Below, one piece after another: positions 1 to 10,929 of a stretch of 64,000 nucleotides of DNA (the first letter of the stretch is position 1; each line of letters starts with the position of its first letter). The stretch is from positions 10,881,001 to 10,945,000 of the forward strand of contig WPIO01000005.1 in the NCBI GenBank assembly GCA_009760855.2, read 5' to 3'. This DNA comes from Cristatella mucedo. Taxonomy: Eukaryota > Bryozoa > Phylactolaemata > Cristatellidae. The notes beneath the pieces were generated by a model. That model was given only the letters and a program-made list of their open reading frames with translations. It did no database searches and was not told where the DNA came from. The position numbers and the translations under genes are program-made.

Positions 1-1332
1 GGACTCAAAACATTTCCAGCTTTTATATTTACCTCGCCAATTTGAGGACACTTTTCTTGTAAGAACCACAATTTGCCAGCGGGCTGATTCAGAGCGTTAG
101 CATAGCTTTTAATTAGTCGAGGCATTATGTGCCAGGGAGAGAGTAGCACTTTTTTGCTATAGACAAGAGAAGGTTCTCGGATGTATTTACTGCCATGCTA
201 AAAATGTGTTCGCTCTGGCCAGTCTTTCTTCCGGTAAGGAAGAGCATCAGTGCGACCATCCCACAGACATAAAGAGCGCGGATATTTTATTTAGACAACT
301 TGAAGTCCAAGCAGAAGGGCAATAACCCTTAAATCGCCGCACATCTGCCACTGGTGTTTATCATATTTGATTGCAACGAGAAGTCTTTCCATATTAACGT
401 AGAGCTATATGCACATAAGGTCATCCATCTTCTGTAGGCGAACCTGTATATACAAGTCTTGGGTTCAAACTTGCAGAAGGCAATCTTTTATTGCCCGTAT
501 CAATTGAGGTGGTATCAAGCAAGTCTCTTCTGCCGCTATTTTAACGAGACATTTAAATCCAACCAAATTTATGCAGATTAATAAATGTAGCTCAAACGAG
601 GAAAACGCCGAATGCATGCTAACAGAGCGTATGATAAGTAACGTCTGTTGAAAATCCGCTAAAACTACGTTTGGAGTTTTTCTTTTGAGCTAACTGCTCT
701 AGGCAGATTGCTTATTTAGCTAGATCTGCAGATGGGAAAAATCTACGGTTTCAAGGGGATGCAAAGCTTTCAGTTTACAAGAGATTTAACGCCTTCGCAA
801 AGCAATCCATTAAGCAAGGAGCTATAAAAGACTAAGTTATGCAGAAAAAGGAAGTTATTTTTTGTTTTTTATCAAGCCTGATCTTATTATTCCATCTGTA
901 AATTAAGAGTAAGAATAATGATTTACACCAAAGTTGCTACAAGAACAATAATATGCTCTTAAGGACCTTCAGACACTACTTAAATACGAGTGGACACTAC
1001 ATTTGTAAGCTATGCAAACAAAATCAAGATTCAAGATGATATCCATGGTTTTATGTAATCAAGAAAAACAGCGATTATGGCGATCTCGACGTGGAGAGAA
1101 ATATGGTCACACCTGCACAACGACAGGCCTTGTTCGGTCATCCTTATAGCAGAGATGTCATCGAGCAACGAAGAAAATTGTTTTTCCAAGACCACCAACC
1201 GCCTAGGTAGTAGGTAATTTCATTGTCCAAGATTCTTTGGTTTATTCCTGGTACTGCAGAGCTTTCTGCACCCGATGCCTACTTTTGTGACCAGTTAGAT
1301 TTTCTCAATGCTTTCACACAGTCTCTTGTTCT
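1..1332. other. No supported feature
   Basis: AT-rich sequence with short reading frames only. I see no recognisable repeat, exon with good splice signals, or RNA gene. Confidence 0.4.
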
Positions 1333-1396
1333 GTAAAGTGCCTAGACAGAGATTGAGCTCTGACGGCGCTATATCAAATGTATTATTATCATTATT
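1333..1396 (+). mobile_element. LINE-A degraded 3' end
   Basis: A mutated version of the LINE-A 3' stem-loop (TGTAAAGTGCCTAGACAGAG, then GACGGCGCTATATC) ending in an impure TTATTATCATTATT tail. Its (TTA)n tail is the insertion site of the next, younger copy. Confidence 0.7.
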
Positions 1397-1546
1397 GCAT
1401 GCTGACCCAGTGCATGTAACCCCTAACCATGTTACTTACTATTCTATTGCGTATCACTTTGCAGCAAATGTAAAGCGCCTAGAAAGAGATTAAGTTCTCT
1501 GAGGGCGCTTTATCAAGTGCAATATTATTATTATTATTATTATTAT
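1397..1546 (+). mobile_element. LINE-A, 150-bp 5'-truncated copy
   Basis: Starts inside the LINE-A 3' UTR (GCATGCTGACCCAGTGCATG), runs through the stem-loop AAAGCGCCTAGAAAGAGATT and ends in a pure (ATT)n tail. It matches the 3' end of the 40,579-42,680 copy almost base for base, so it is young. It sits in the TTA tail of an older copy of the same family. Confidence 0.85.
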
Positions 1547-1823
1547 CACCTTCGGTCTTAACCTCCAAAGTGGCGCTCCATGCGCGACAAAATACAAGAG
1601 AAGAAGCAGCACGTATTTCGCTTGACTTGTGGGATGCCCCTCCATCGCCAAGTGGCACGAAATGCTTCATCTTGAGAGATGCCAAGAAAGGCTTAGGGAT
1701 TACGTTGGCACGCGTGTTAACACATTAGAAAAGCGGGCAGCAGGGGGTGCCCAATTGAAGCATTTCGTACATTTTGGAGAGTTGTCGGAGGCGCTATATA
1801 AATTAATTATGTAACATTATTTT
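1547..1823. other. Unassigned; possible SINE-A/LINE-A-like tail at the end
   Basis: The only hint of origin is GGCGCTATATAAATTAATTATG at about 1793-1814, which resembles the end of SINE-A. The rest is unassigned. Confidence 0.25.
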
Positions 1824-1938
1824 TTGACTTCTGTAACTCACTGCTTGCTGGTCTATCCACCTGTGCACTCGGTTACTTTCAGCTGATGCAGAACTCTGCA
1901 GCCAGTCTTGTCTGTCGTGCGCGTTGCAGTTGTCACAT

Positions 1939-2994
1939 AATAATAATAATAATAATAATAATATTGCACTTGATAAAGCGCCCTCAGAGAACTTAATCTC
2001 TTTCTTGGCGCTTTACATTTGCTGCAAAGTGATACGCAATAGAATAGTAAGTAAAATCATGCTTGAAAAACAAACACAATGAATAATATGGTTAGGGGTG
2101 ACATGCACAGGGTCAGCATGCAAATGTGGTTAGTGGCAGCATGCACAGTGTCAGCACGCATAAGCACAACAAGGACGAATCACAGGGACCCACTAAATGC
2201 TGTCCTAAATACGTGTTTTTAAGTTTCTTTTAAATGTGGTCAGGTCAGGGGATGTTCTGATGCAGGTCGGGAGGGAGTTCCAGGCTTTGGGAGCATACGA
2301 GCTAAATGCACGGTCTCCAAAGGATTTAAGGTTTGTACGAGGTATTTCTAGACTGTTGGATTCCGAAAAGCGAGTGGTACGATGCTTGGCCTGATGGGGT
2401 AGTATATCTGAAAGATAGGCTGGAGCCATAGAATGAAGAGACCTAAAAGTGAGCGACAAAACCTTGAAGTCAATCCGTTGCTTCACTGGTAGCCAGTGCA
2501 GGTCGGCGAGAAGTGGAGTAATGTGGCAACTGCGACGCTCACGACAGACAAGCCTAGCTGCAGAGTTTTGCACCAGCTGCAATCGCCTGATCGCACATGC
2601 TGGTAGGCCAGTAAGCAGTGAGTTGCAGAAGTCGAGACGAGATGTCACGAATGCATGGACCAACTTGGACGTGGTATCCTTATCTAAACAAGCCCTAATT
2701 TTAGCAATGTTATGAAGCTGAAAATAGGCTGATTTGACTGTGGAGCTGATGTGGTCGTCTAACGAAAGGTCGCTTTGGAATATGACACCTAGATTTTGAG
2801 CTGATTCAACTGGAGATATGCTGGCAGAGCCAATTTTGAAAGTCAGCCTTTCCAGTTTCTGAATCACACTAGGTTTGCCCATAACTAGTAAGTTAGTTTT
2901 ATCATCGTATAGTTTTAGAAAATTTGCTGCCATCCATGATCGGATGTCATCAATGCATGCAGCAAGTGAGTTGAGAGAATTTGAGGTGCTCGAA
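1939..2994 (-). mobile_element. LINE-A insert 1 (1,056 bp, 5'-truncated)
   Basis: On the minus strand it runs from the region just after the RT YADD box through the ORF2 C-terminus to the 3' stem-loop and a (TTA)n tail. The frame is open from the SSTSNSLNSLAACIDD region to about 2209, where a 2-bp loss in a CACAC run (relative to the 22,899 copy) shifts it just before the usual end. Flanks CACAT (1934-1938) and CCCAT (2995-2999) fit a 5-bp target-site duplication with one change. Confidence 0.9.
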
Positions 2995-3184
2995 CCCATC
3001 TCACCACTTCTCGCCGACCTGCACTGGCTCCCAGTCAAGCAGCACATCGATTTCAAGGTTTTGTCGCTCAATTTTAGATCTCCTCATTCTTTGGCTCCAG
3101 CCTACCTATCAGATCTACTACCCCACCAGGCTAAACATCATACGACCCGCTTTTCGTAATCTGACTATTTGCCTACACTTCGTA

Positions 3185-3745
3185 ATAATAATAGTAATAA
3201 TGCACTTGATAAAGCGCCCTCAGAGAACTCAATCTCTTTCTAGGCGCTTACTCTTTGCTGCAAAGACAAACGCAATTGAATGGTTAGTAATATCATGGTT
3301 GATAAACAACATGAATAACATGGTTAGGGGTGACATGCACAGGATCAACATGCAGGTATGGTTAGTGGCAGCATGCACAGTGTCAGCTTGCATAAACACA
3401 TGAAGGACGAATCACAGGGACCCACTAAATGCTGTCATAAATAGGTGTGTTTTTAAGTTCTTTTTGAATGTAGTCAAGTCAGGGGATGTTGTGACGCAAG
3501 TCAGGATCGAGTTCCAGGCTTTGGGAGCATACGAACTAAATGCACGGTCTCCAAAGGATTTGAGGTTTTTACGAGGTACTGGTAAGCTGTTGGATTCAGA
3601 AAAGCGGGTGGGACGATGCTTGGCCTGATGGGGGAGTATATCTGAGAGATAGGCTGGAGCCAAAGAATGAAGTGATCTAAAAGTGAGAGACAAAGCCTTG
3701 AAGTCGATCCGTTGCTTGACTGTTAGCCAGTGCAGGTCGGAGAGA
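3185..3745 (-). mobile_element. LINE-A insert 2 (561 bp, 5'-truncated)
   Basis: Minus-strand LINE-A carrying the last part of ORF2 (LTFRSLHSLAPAYLSD to the terminal FSGSL), the 3' UTR, stem-loop and (TTA)n tail. It is flanked by TCGTA at 3180-3184 and 3746-3750, a perfect 5-bp duplication. It splits the same plus-strand host copy as insert 1 and belongs to a slightly different subfamily. Confidence 0.88.
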
Positions 3746-4136
3746 TCGTACAGATCTCAAATCCTTTGGAGACTATGCCCTTAGTTGGTATGCTATTAAA
3801 GCCTGGAACTCACTACCGACCTGCGTCACGACATCTCCTGACTTGTTCACATTTAAAAAGATACTGGAAATGCATCTTTCTGTCACAGAATGTAGTGGGT
3901 CCCTGCGATTCGTCCTTTATGTGCTTGTGCGTGCTGATGCTGTTCGTGCTGCCACTAACCGTACTTGCATGATGACCCTGCGCACGTCACTGCTAACCAT
4001 GCTATTCTTGTTTTTTTATGAAGCATGCTACCACTGACCGTTCGATCGTGCTTCTTTTGCACCAAATGTAAAGCGCCTAGAAAGAGACTAATCTCTTTTA
4101 GGGTGCTATATGAAATGTATTACAATTATTATTATA

Positions 4137-5090
4137 ATCTTTCGGTTCACGTTCCTGCAAGGTTCAGGCTTTCACCTGTGCATACTTAGGTAGCTTAGTA
4201 AACAATTACAAGCCGGCTAGGTCTATACGATCGACCAAAAGTGTCCGACATAATAGCTGTTCCCGTCAGCTGCCTCAAAACCGGTGCACTAGAGATCGCA
4301 GATCTAGCTGTTGTGGCACGGAGCACACACGTCGGAGGCGGGGGGGGGCCGAGAGCACGGTTTTGAAAGTCACCCAGGCCGGCTTGGAGACCTACCTTCG
4401 CACGGCTGCCTATGGACGGGGGTCTACGATTTGCCTTTGCGTACATGGCAGCGACTGACGTCGGGTCGCCCCACAAATAAATCCCAGTTGGCATTCGCAA
4501 AGAAATAAAAAATGGAATTAAAATTGCACAATTCCATAACCAATTCAAAAATATTCAAGCCAAAGGGGAGAAAAGTACTTTACCTGTCTATATCAGCATT
4601 CCTTGTATGTCACCTGGCCTAATTGGGGCGGCCTTGCGGGGGGGGGGGGGCGGCGGGGGATAGGAGTCAGTCAACGGTCACTATTACTTTTGACGTCTTC
4701 CAAATTTTTCGGGAAGTTCGCCGTTTATGCAATTCCAAAGCGAGTCACCTCTATAGATCATGACCACAGCGAGCCGAAATAATGCTCGGCTAGCCAACCG
4801 TATTCCCGGCGGGCTTAGGTTGGTAATGCTAGCGTGTCTTCACCAAGTTAATCAGACATCTACCGCTATCCCCGTTGCATCGTCTTCAGTTTTCTTCCTT
4901 TCAGAAAATCAGCGCCTTGACGGCCTCGACCACTTCGGTGGTATGCTAGATGAATAACAGTTAGCAATCGTTTCGTGGGAAAACGCGGTGAGTACTTGCC
5001 ACCGATAGATGTTGGCCTAAGTGAATGCGATAATGTTCTGACTAGCGCAGCTCCAAATCAGGCTGACGCTTCGCGCGTTCACAGCTCACA
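4137..5090. other. No supported feature; two G-runs
   Basis: Two homopolymer G-runs (about 4340-4348 and 4638-4649). The minus-strand frame at 4195-4548 is Pro/Ala-biased around the first G-run and I do not believe it is coding. Confidence 0.35.
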
Positions 5091-5217
5091 GGCACACACA
5101 CACACACACGCACGCACACACGCACAAAAACGCACACACACGCACGCATACACACACGCACGCACGCGCCCACGCGCACACATACGGAAACAAACATACA
5201 CGAACACACACACCGCA
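5091..5217. repeat. (CA)n-rich microsatellite
   Basis: Interrupted CA/CG/CACG tract. Reading frames through it on both strands (Thr/His-rich, Val/Cys-rich) are repeat artefacts. It would lie in the intron downstream of the exon at 5276-5467. Confidence 0.9.
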
Positions 5218-5275
5218 CACACAACAAAATGCAACAAACAGCACCGTTCAGGAAAAGAAAAGCTAGCGCACTTAC

Positions 5276-5467
5276 ACTCGTTTGATGCCCCAAAGCTGTC
5301 ATAGGCGTTTACAATCTTTCGGAATGCCTGGAGAATGCGATCGCAGTCTTTAGGGCCGATGGTTTCCGCGAGAGCACGGTGGTGGCTGACTTCTTGGCAA
5401 TTAACATATTCAGTCGCTTGAAAAAATGTGTCTGGATTGAAACGATGGTTTTTCTCAAATATTCCAA
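5276..5467 (-). CDS. Candidate internal exon, unrecognised host gene (third of three)
   Basis: This exon has no long stop-bounded frame with a start codon and was found from its splice signals. On the minus strand the acceptor is a strong pyrimidine tract ending TTACTTTCAG, and the donor is GAGT|GTAAGT. The 192-nt exon starts with two bases of a codon and ends with one (phase 1-1), and gives 63 uninterrupted codons of balanced composition (begins GIFEKNHRFNP, ends NAYDSFGASNE). Its incoming phase fits the donor of the next exon upstream at 5881-5992. I do not recognise the family. The following exon was not found; the CA-rich repeat at 5091-5217 would be intronic. Confidence 0.55.
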
Positions 5468-5880
5468 CTGAAAGTAAAGATAAGAAGCTTTACACTCATT
5501 GTATCTCAAAAAATAGCGTTTATCTTTAGTATATATTCAAACTTCACGCAAGCCCAGAATTGTCAGAAAAAGTCAAGAATGGTTATCCATAAAAACGAGC
5601 TAACTAAAACTCATAAGAGAATGAGAATTCCAGAAGTTGAAAACACACTAAACCAAAAATAAGATTACTCTGGTTTAAGATCGTATGCAGACTTTACAGC
5701 TTAAAAGGCTCATTTTATTGCTTGGAAACAATCACATGCTATCTTTATGAGTACCATCCATTACAGGAACAAACTTTTCGACAGCTGCACAACAAGAGAG
5801 GCTCCATGTGTCCACTCCATAGGCACACGAATAATCTACTATATGGGGTATAATATAAAACTTGGCTAACCTGAGCTTAC

Positions 5881-5992
5881 TGGTATATTTGGGATTGTTG
5901 AACATGAATTCTTTCACTATGGCACAATATGATTGCATGCCAACACCTTAGCCGGGTCATCAGGTGACATCAGGTTTTCGTGAACTATTTTT
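5881..5992 (-). CDS. Candidate internal exon with an apparent 1-nt frameshift (second of three)
   Basis: Minus-strand acceptor ...GCAAGGTAG| at 5993-5994 and donor ACCA|GTAAGC after 5881. The first frame reads KIVHENLMSPDDPAKVLAC then NHIV and meets a TAG. The frame needed to join the next exon reads IVKEFMFNNPKYT up to the donor. The two overlap at about 5920-5930, so one nucleotide seems to be missing. Phases at both outer ends agree with the neighbouring exons once that base is allowed for. This could be a sequence error, a real disabling mutation, or a sign that the exon limits are wrong. Confidence 0.4.
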
Positions 5993-6146
5993 CTACCTTG
6001 CAAAATAGCACTGCCTAATAACAGCTATAGGTGTAATTGTGCATCGCTGTCTGAGACTGCGTACGAGTTTAAATAATTTCGCATAGCCATGCACAAATAT
6101 CCTACTAAAGACGCTTAAAGCTAACCTGCAAGCACATAGTAGTTAC

Positions 6147-6508
6147 TGGCATGGATGAAGCTTTAACAAACTTTGCTTAAAACAATATTGACAAATCGGA
6201 CGAATCGCACTGAGCACAACCTCTATGGTATTGGTGTAGCAACTACTGGCTATCGGATTGCTTGCTGAGCTGTGAGTCCACTCCCTACACAGGTCAGACA
6301 CGTCCGAACTCATATCCATCTTGTCGCGGCAGACAAAGCACACTACCCCACCGTCTCTTAGGCTAAGCGGACGCTCCCTTCTCTGCCAGCCGTCAGTCAG
6401 ATCTGACCCCTTCTTCTTTCTAAGGTCGCAAAATAAATAGTCGGAAGCATGGCTAAATGTTATTATCAAGCTACGAACACACTCCAACACTATCAACTCA
6501 GCGAATTG
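6147..6508 (-). CDS. Candidate internal exon, unrecognised host gene (first of three)
   Basis: Minus-strand 362-nt exon, 120 full codons plus two bases. The acceptor is CAAATCATCTCAG|CAA and the donor is TGCCA|GTAACT. The encoded segment begins QFAELIVLECVRSLI and ends QSLLKLHPC. It has alternating hydrophobic helices and several Cys residues, suggesting a helical-repeat or cytosolic scaffold protein, but I cannot name a family. Its outgoing phase (2) matches the one-base start of the exon at 5992. Upstream exons would lie above 6,508; none was found with confidence. Confidence 0.45.
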
Positions 6509-6754
6509 CTGAGATGATTTGCAAAAAGCAGTTAAAAGGCCGTTTACGAAACTTGCTCCAAAAATAACTGAGCCTTTCCCACCGAAATACTTACGTAAAA
6601 TAGATGGTTCCGTACACGGCTGAGGCAGAAATTATATTTAAAGGAATCATTCATTTCACACCAGCTTTACTGTATAATTTAGCTCGATGTGAAGTAATTA
6701 TGTGTGTTATATGCTCGCATATTTATGGCTCACTATGAATTTTTTCTGAAGATT

Positions 6755-6960
6755 ATTTATAATAATAAATCTGTGTTGCACCTTCAGAGAAGTGAATCTA
6801 TTTATAGGCACTTTACCGATGCATTATAGACAGAATTACCAAATGGTCGGTAGTAACATATGCAAGCAGCAGGCACTGTGTAAGCACGAAAAAGTGCATC
6901 ACAAAGACAGCCATTGCCTCCTCCAAGGATCAAGGGTTAATTCAATCTATGCGATTAGCC
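6755..6960 (-). mobile_element. Old LINE-A 3' end
   Basis: Degraded minus-strand stem-loop (CCTTCAGAGAAGTGAATCTA, TAGGCACTTTAC) next to an ATAATAATAA tail. It is followed by the recognisable 3' UTR and stop-proximal region (GGTAGTAACATATGCAAGCA, CACTGTGTAAGCACG). Divergence suggests an old copy. Confidence 0.6.
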
Positions 6961-8551
6961 TGGTTAAGTTTAGGTGCCGAGAGTCCAGAGGACTTTTCTG
7001 GTTAGCTACCGTAAGATTGCGGGTGAAAATTGCTTGCTTAAGGAGCTGAGCACATTTTTAGGCAGAGCGCACCACACCGGATCCACGCACCCTGCTCTTG
7101 CCTTCAAGAGTGGCTTGAAGCTGTATTTTCTCAAGAATGCCTACGCAATCCATAAATATATCTTTAACGACAGCGAAGCAAAACTAAAACGCGGTCAACT
7201 TATGAAATTTATTGAAAAACTAAATAAAAGTAGTTAAAATAAAAAGAAAATGTGATCTAGTAAAAAGCAATCCAAGATACACACACGCAAAAATAAATAC
7301 GCTGCTCGCTAATGCCTCGTCGTCTTGATTCTTCTTTACAAGAAACACTTCAAAGTCGCTATAACACAACCGCCACTTTGTATCCGCTGTTTTTAACTAG
7401 TGTCCGGTTAAATGAACCAATGCGTAAACGAATTCATCGTCGCAGGGGCAGATGGACCATCTGAGATATTTCAATAAATTATTATACCGAACTATGTTTT
7501 GATAAAGATTCCAGCCAGTGCAACCGAAAGCCGACTCCCTTAGTAACGGAATCATACCGACACGTAAAGAAAAAATTCGAAAATCGCAGTATCCGATCGC
7601 AAAAGTATTGATCATGACCGTAGAAATTACGTGTCTGAGACGCATGCTGCTGATTCACATCTACCACCTCGATAAGTAGCAGCAGTTGAAAAAATAAATA
7701 TTGTCGATCTCGCATCGAATTCATCTGACGTGATAGTGGCTCGACAAAATGAAAGGGCAAAGAGTTCTGAGCGACCAGAAACTTTAATGACCGATCGCAG
7801 GAGGGGCAAAAGTAACGTGGTGACACAAAATACCGAAAGGCACCAGTAGTTCTCATTGGTCGAATGGCCATCTTACGGCGGTCGTGGATATAATGAGTGA
7901 CCTTCGCACGGCGTTCTCAATCGGTCGGCGATACCCTGCATCCGACCTGGAACGCACGGAACTCCTGAGGCGATGGCGGTGTCTCCCGCTCTCCACTCTC
8001 TCCCATCTTCGAGATGTAGCCGAGACATCTCCGAGGAAGCAGGCTCAGCTGTTTGCAAGATGTTCAGAGACCCAACTCGTTTCTGTGACCAGCTAGCAGA
8101 GAAGTGTGAGCTACACGAGTACAGCCTACGTACGTCACCCATACGCGACTAGCTGCTTCTTGGCGGTCACGTCTAGGCAGTCTCCTTTATTTGTACACTT
8201 GAGCAATGCATCCGGGAAATTTAAATATCCTTGCAGCCATTTCCGCTCTTCAGACGCTTGCACGAGTTTAAGCTCGGTCATTGAAGTTTCGTTGAAAAGC
8301 AATATTAAATGGAGATCCTAACATGATCGGTGTCTGCGTGTATAACAAGGCCTCTGCACTCTTGACCCCAACAAACAAACGGAATCTCCTAAAAGGTTTT
8401 TAGAGTAATCGGTCAATATAGATACAGGTGAAGATATCCTGCTGGATCTGTTTCCCAACTCATTTAACATATTGATTTCCAAAGCTGTATTTATATTTTT
8501 TGTAAAAATTGATAGGTCATTTTGTAATGACGATCGGCATCACATAAAGGT
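6961..8551. other. No supported feature
   Basis: Several 60-130 codon minus-strand frames overlap between 7,400 and 8,140, but none combines good splice sites with a recognisable domain. A further upstream exon of the 5276-6508 gene could hide here. Confidence 0.3.
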
Positions 8552-8750
8552 AAGCTGATTTAAAAGCCTCATTTATATAGCGACAGATTTATATAACGGT
8601 AGACTTAGCAGCCTCATTTATAGAGCCTTCTCGGCTATCACTAAAGCATGCAGTGGTCAATACAGAATCAACCACTGCAGGATTTAAACCTACGACCGGG
8701 TCGTAAAGAGCGAGCACCTCACCCGTGGGCTAAGACCCATGGCTCAAAAA
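8552..8750 (-). mobile_element. SINE-B copy with duplicated 3' segment
   Basis: Reverse complement of the SINE-B tail (TTTAAAAGCCTCATTTATAT) occurs twice, at about 8560 and 8607. It is followed by the conserved body (GGCTATCACTAAAGCATGCA) and a tRNA-like head with a decayed B box. The tail duplication is unusual among the copies here. Confidence 0.75.
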
Positions 8751-9412
8751 AGGCTCACTGCGACAATATAGATTGTCGCATACCGAAACGGATATGCATG
8801 TACGTATATCAGTATATTTATATAACATATACCTTTAATCAGCGATATGTAAAGGTGCTCTCTCTCTTTTGCAGTATTGCATCACTTTAGACCCTGTACC
8901 CTTGGCTGAAGGCTGTGTACAGAGCAAAGGTTGAGGTCGCTATGAAAGGTTAGGACTAAATCGCTGGTCTTAAACCGCTAACTCAGAGTGAAAGGTTGCT
9001 CCCTAATGATTGCAGCTTGTCCAGAAATAGACTGTCGACCATTCGAGGAGCCGACCGTTCGTAGGGGAGGTTGGGGGGCTGTGCGCCTAATTCGGCGCGC
9101 GGCAGCCCAATTTCCCCGTTGACTATGATGCTGTGCCGTCAGGCCTCTAGCGTTAGCGTTAGATTTAAGGACTTCTGTTTGCACGGCGAGCCGCCCCGCT
9201 AACGAGCTGGGAATGCAGCAGGATTTATCCGGTAAGGCCTCGATATCTACGATTTCATCAAACAAGAGACTGAACAAGCAATACGCGGTATTAATTCCCA
9301 ATTAAGGCGCGGATAAGGTATTCAGACACTAGAGAGGAAACTGATTACTTTAATTTATGCTAATAAAAGTGGCTAGAGACATTTGATCACATGTAATTTC
9401 AAATCCCTTATG
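8751..9412. other. No supported feature
   Basis: No repeat of the four families and no convincing exon. The minus-strand frame at 8978-9301 has no family match that I recognise. Confidence 0.3.
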
Positions 9413-9564
9413 CCGAGCTGGTTTGGTCCAGCGGATAAGGTGCTCGCCCCGACCAAGGTCTGACTGAGGTCGTAGGCTCGAGCCCCGAGGCATATGTGAA
9501 GCGCCTGTATAGAGATTAAGTTCTCTTGGGGCGCTATATAAATGAATTATATGTAATATATATC
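9413..9564 (+). mobile_element. SINE-A, best copy in the window
   Basis: tRNA-like head with a pol III A box (TGGTCCAGCGG, 9424-9434) and B box (GGCTCGAGCCC, 9475-9485). It is joined at about 9498 to a tail GAAGCGCCTGTATAGAGATT then AAGTTCTCTTGGGGCGC, ending in ATATAAATGAATTATA. The tail repeats the stem-loop of LINE-A (AAGCGCC/GGCGCTT outer stem, AGAGA/TCTCT inner stem). SINE-A encodes no protein and must use another element's reverse transcriptase; the shared end names LINE-A or a close relative as the likely source. Confidence 0.85.
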
Positions 9565-9803
9565 TTATGCGCAACTTCTGTGCGTCTCCGTCAGCGAGCT
9601 GTCGTGATTAAATAGGAAGAACGACACTGGTGAATACCCAAAGGAAATCAGAATGGAGACTCGGTTTCACTTTGTACTATTATACTAAGACCGGCCGACT
9701 TCATGGGTAAAATCGCCAAATATTAAGCGCTCATATTAGTCGCGCGGGGAGAGGTCGCTGCTCGATGAGCAAGACGCACCCTGCTTAAACCCACCATGTT
9801 TAA

Positions 9804-9907
9804 ATAATAATATTGCACTTGATAAAGCGCCCTCAGAGAACTTAATCTCTTTCTAGGCGCTTTACATTTGCTGCAAAGTGATACGCAATAGAATAGTAAG
9901 TAAAATA
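9804..9907 (-). mobile_element. LINE-A, ~100-bp 3'-end copy
   Basis: (TAA)n, stem-loop, and the CTGCAAAGTGATACGCAATA segment, then an abrupt change to unique sequence. It is nearly identical to young copies and extremely 5'-truncated. Confidence 0.88.
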
Positions 9908-10550
9908 CGCTCTTGAGAAGGAGCTAGATTCGCGGCGGCGACGGAGCGGCAGAAGATCGCACGAGAAGCCAGCGAGTCGGGATGGACCGCCATGCTGCTA
10001 TCAGCCATCCGCGTTGGCCAGCCGGAGCAGACCGAGCTTTCCAGGCATTTGTTTTTTAGCGGCGCGGAGCATTGGTTGAGCTCGTCTGCGGACCACTGTA
10101 GCTCACGCTCGCCCACTTCGTCGCAGCAGACGAACGAATACTTTGTGCACTACTGAAACGGCGGCGTGCTAAATCAGCCAGGTTACCACTTCAAATTCAG
10201 TACTCGGAATACGATGCCACTAATACCGGCCGAGGCAGCATCGGAGCCGAAGCCGTGTACATGTGCAGGCAGCAGTCAGTGCTCGAGGAGTTGCTGCCTT
10301 GGCATCGGAGCCGAGCTGCGCCATGCTTGAGTTGGGGCGTGTCATGACCGCTGTAGAACGCCTGCACCGTCGCTGTCAAATAGACCTCTCCGCCGCCGAC
10401 ATATACTTGCTATTTTGAGATACGCACAATCTTTGTTGCTGCCGCGTTCAGCTGCAGCCGGCGTAGCTGCGTGCTCGGATACGCGCGCGCTCCGTGCTAT
10501 AAGCAGCCGTCGGCTTTCCTAGAATCCGCCGACCCACCCATGAGCTTGGA
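9908..10550. other. No supported feature
   Basis: Moderately GC-rich sequence without recognisable repeats. Frames at 9862-10116 and 10197-10379 (minus) carry no recognised motif. Confidence 0.3.
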
Positions 10551-10900
10551 TGTAATGTAATGTATCTCCGTCAGTAACTCCACAAAGTCATAAAGACCAT
10601 GTGGGTGTTACGCAGGAGAGTTTTGTATAGCGCACTCACAGCCTAAGCGGCTTTCGGTACGCATTCGGTAGCCAACAGACTTCGCCTCATGCAACAAAGA
10701 GAAAGTGGGAAGCATAGCAGTTAGGAGAGCAGTTGAGGTAGTGAGTAGCATAGAAGTAGCAGTTCAGGACCGCTGAAAAAGATGTGCCATAGTCGGCAGT
10801 TAGAGAGTAGATGTCGTTGCGTAAGAATTGTGGAAGCGAGTTCCACAGTCTAGGACCTGCAGAGCTAAAGCTTCTGTCGCCAACTGTCTTTAAGCGGATA
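10551..10900 (-). mobile_element. LINE-B, 5'-truncated copy
   Basis: Minus-strand 3' end of LINE-B: TGTAATGTAATGTATCTCCG tail and the CCTAAGCGGCTTTCGGTACG segment. The C-terminal ORF2 part corresponds to VGDRSFSSAGPR and LWNSLPQFLR in the better copy at 22,982. It is close in sequence to the copies at 22,982 and 52,351. Confidence 0.88.
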
Positions 10901-10929
10901 GAAAGACTCGGGCGAGCGCGCTATTAATA

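Larger units (their letters stand above)
1824..4136 (+). mobile_element. Old LINE-A copy in three pieces, split by two reverse-strand LINE-A insertions
   Basis: Pieces at 1824-1938, 2995-3184 and 3746-4136 read as one continuous LINE-A ORF2 C-terminus and 3' UTR. Piece 1 encodes the region around DFCNSLL and the Leu-Gln-Leu helix; piece 2 the LHWLPV region to the TRFS segment; piece 3 the KSFGD/AWNSLPT region, the stop and a mutated 3' stem-loop with an AATTATTATTAT tail. It is clearly more diverged than the inserts and carries frameshifts. The interruptions are LINE-A copies on the minus strand at 1939-2994 and 3185-3745. Nothing here is likely to be translated. Confidence 0.85.

Noticed and set aside
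2981-3403. 140-codon plus-strand frame
   Set aside because: Spans the junction between a LINE-A piece and a reverse-strand LINE-A insert in the wrong frame.
4975-5304. Thr/His-rich and Cys/Val-rich frames
   Set aside because: Translations of the (CA)n tract.
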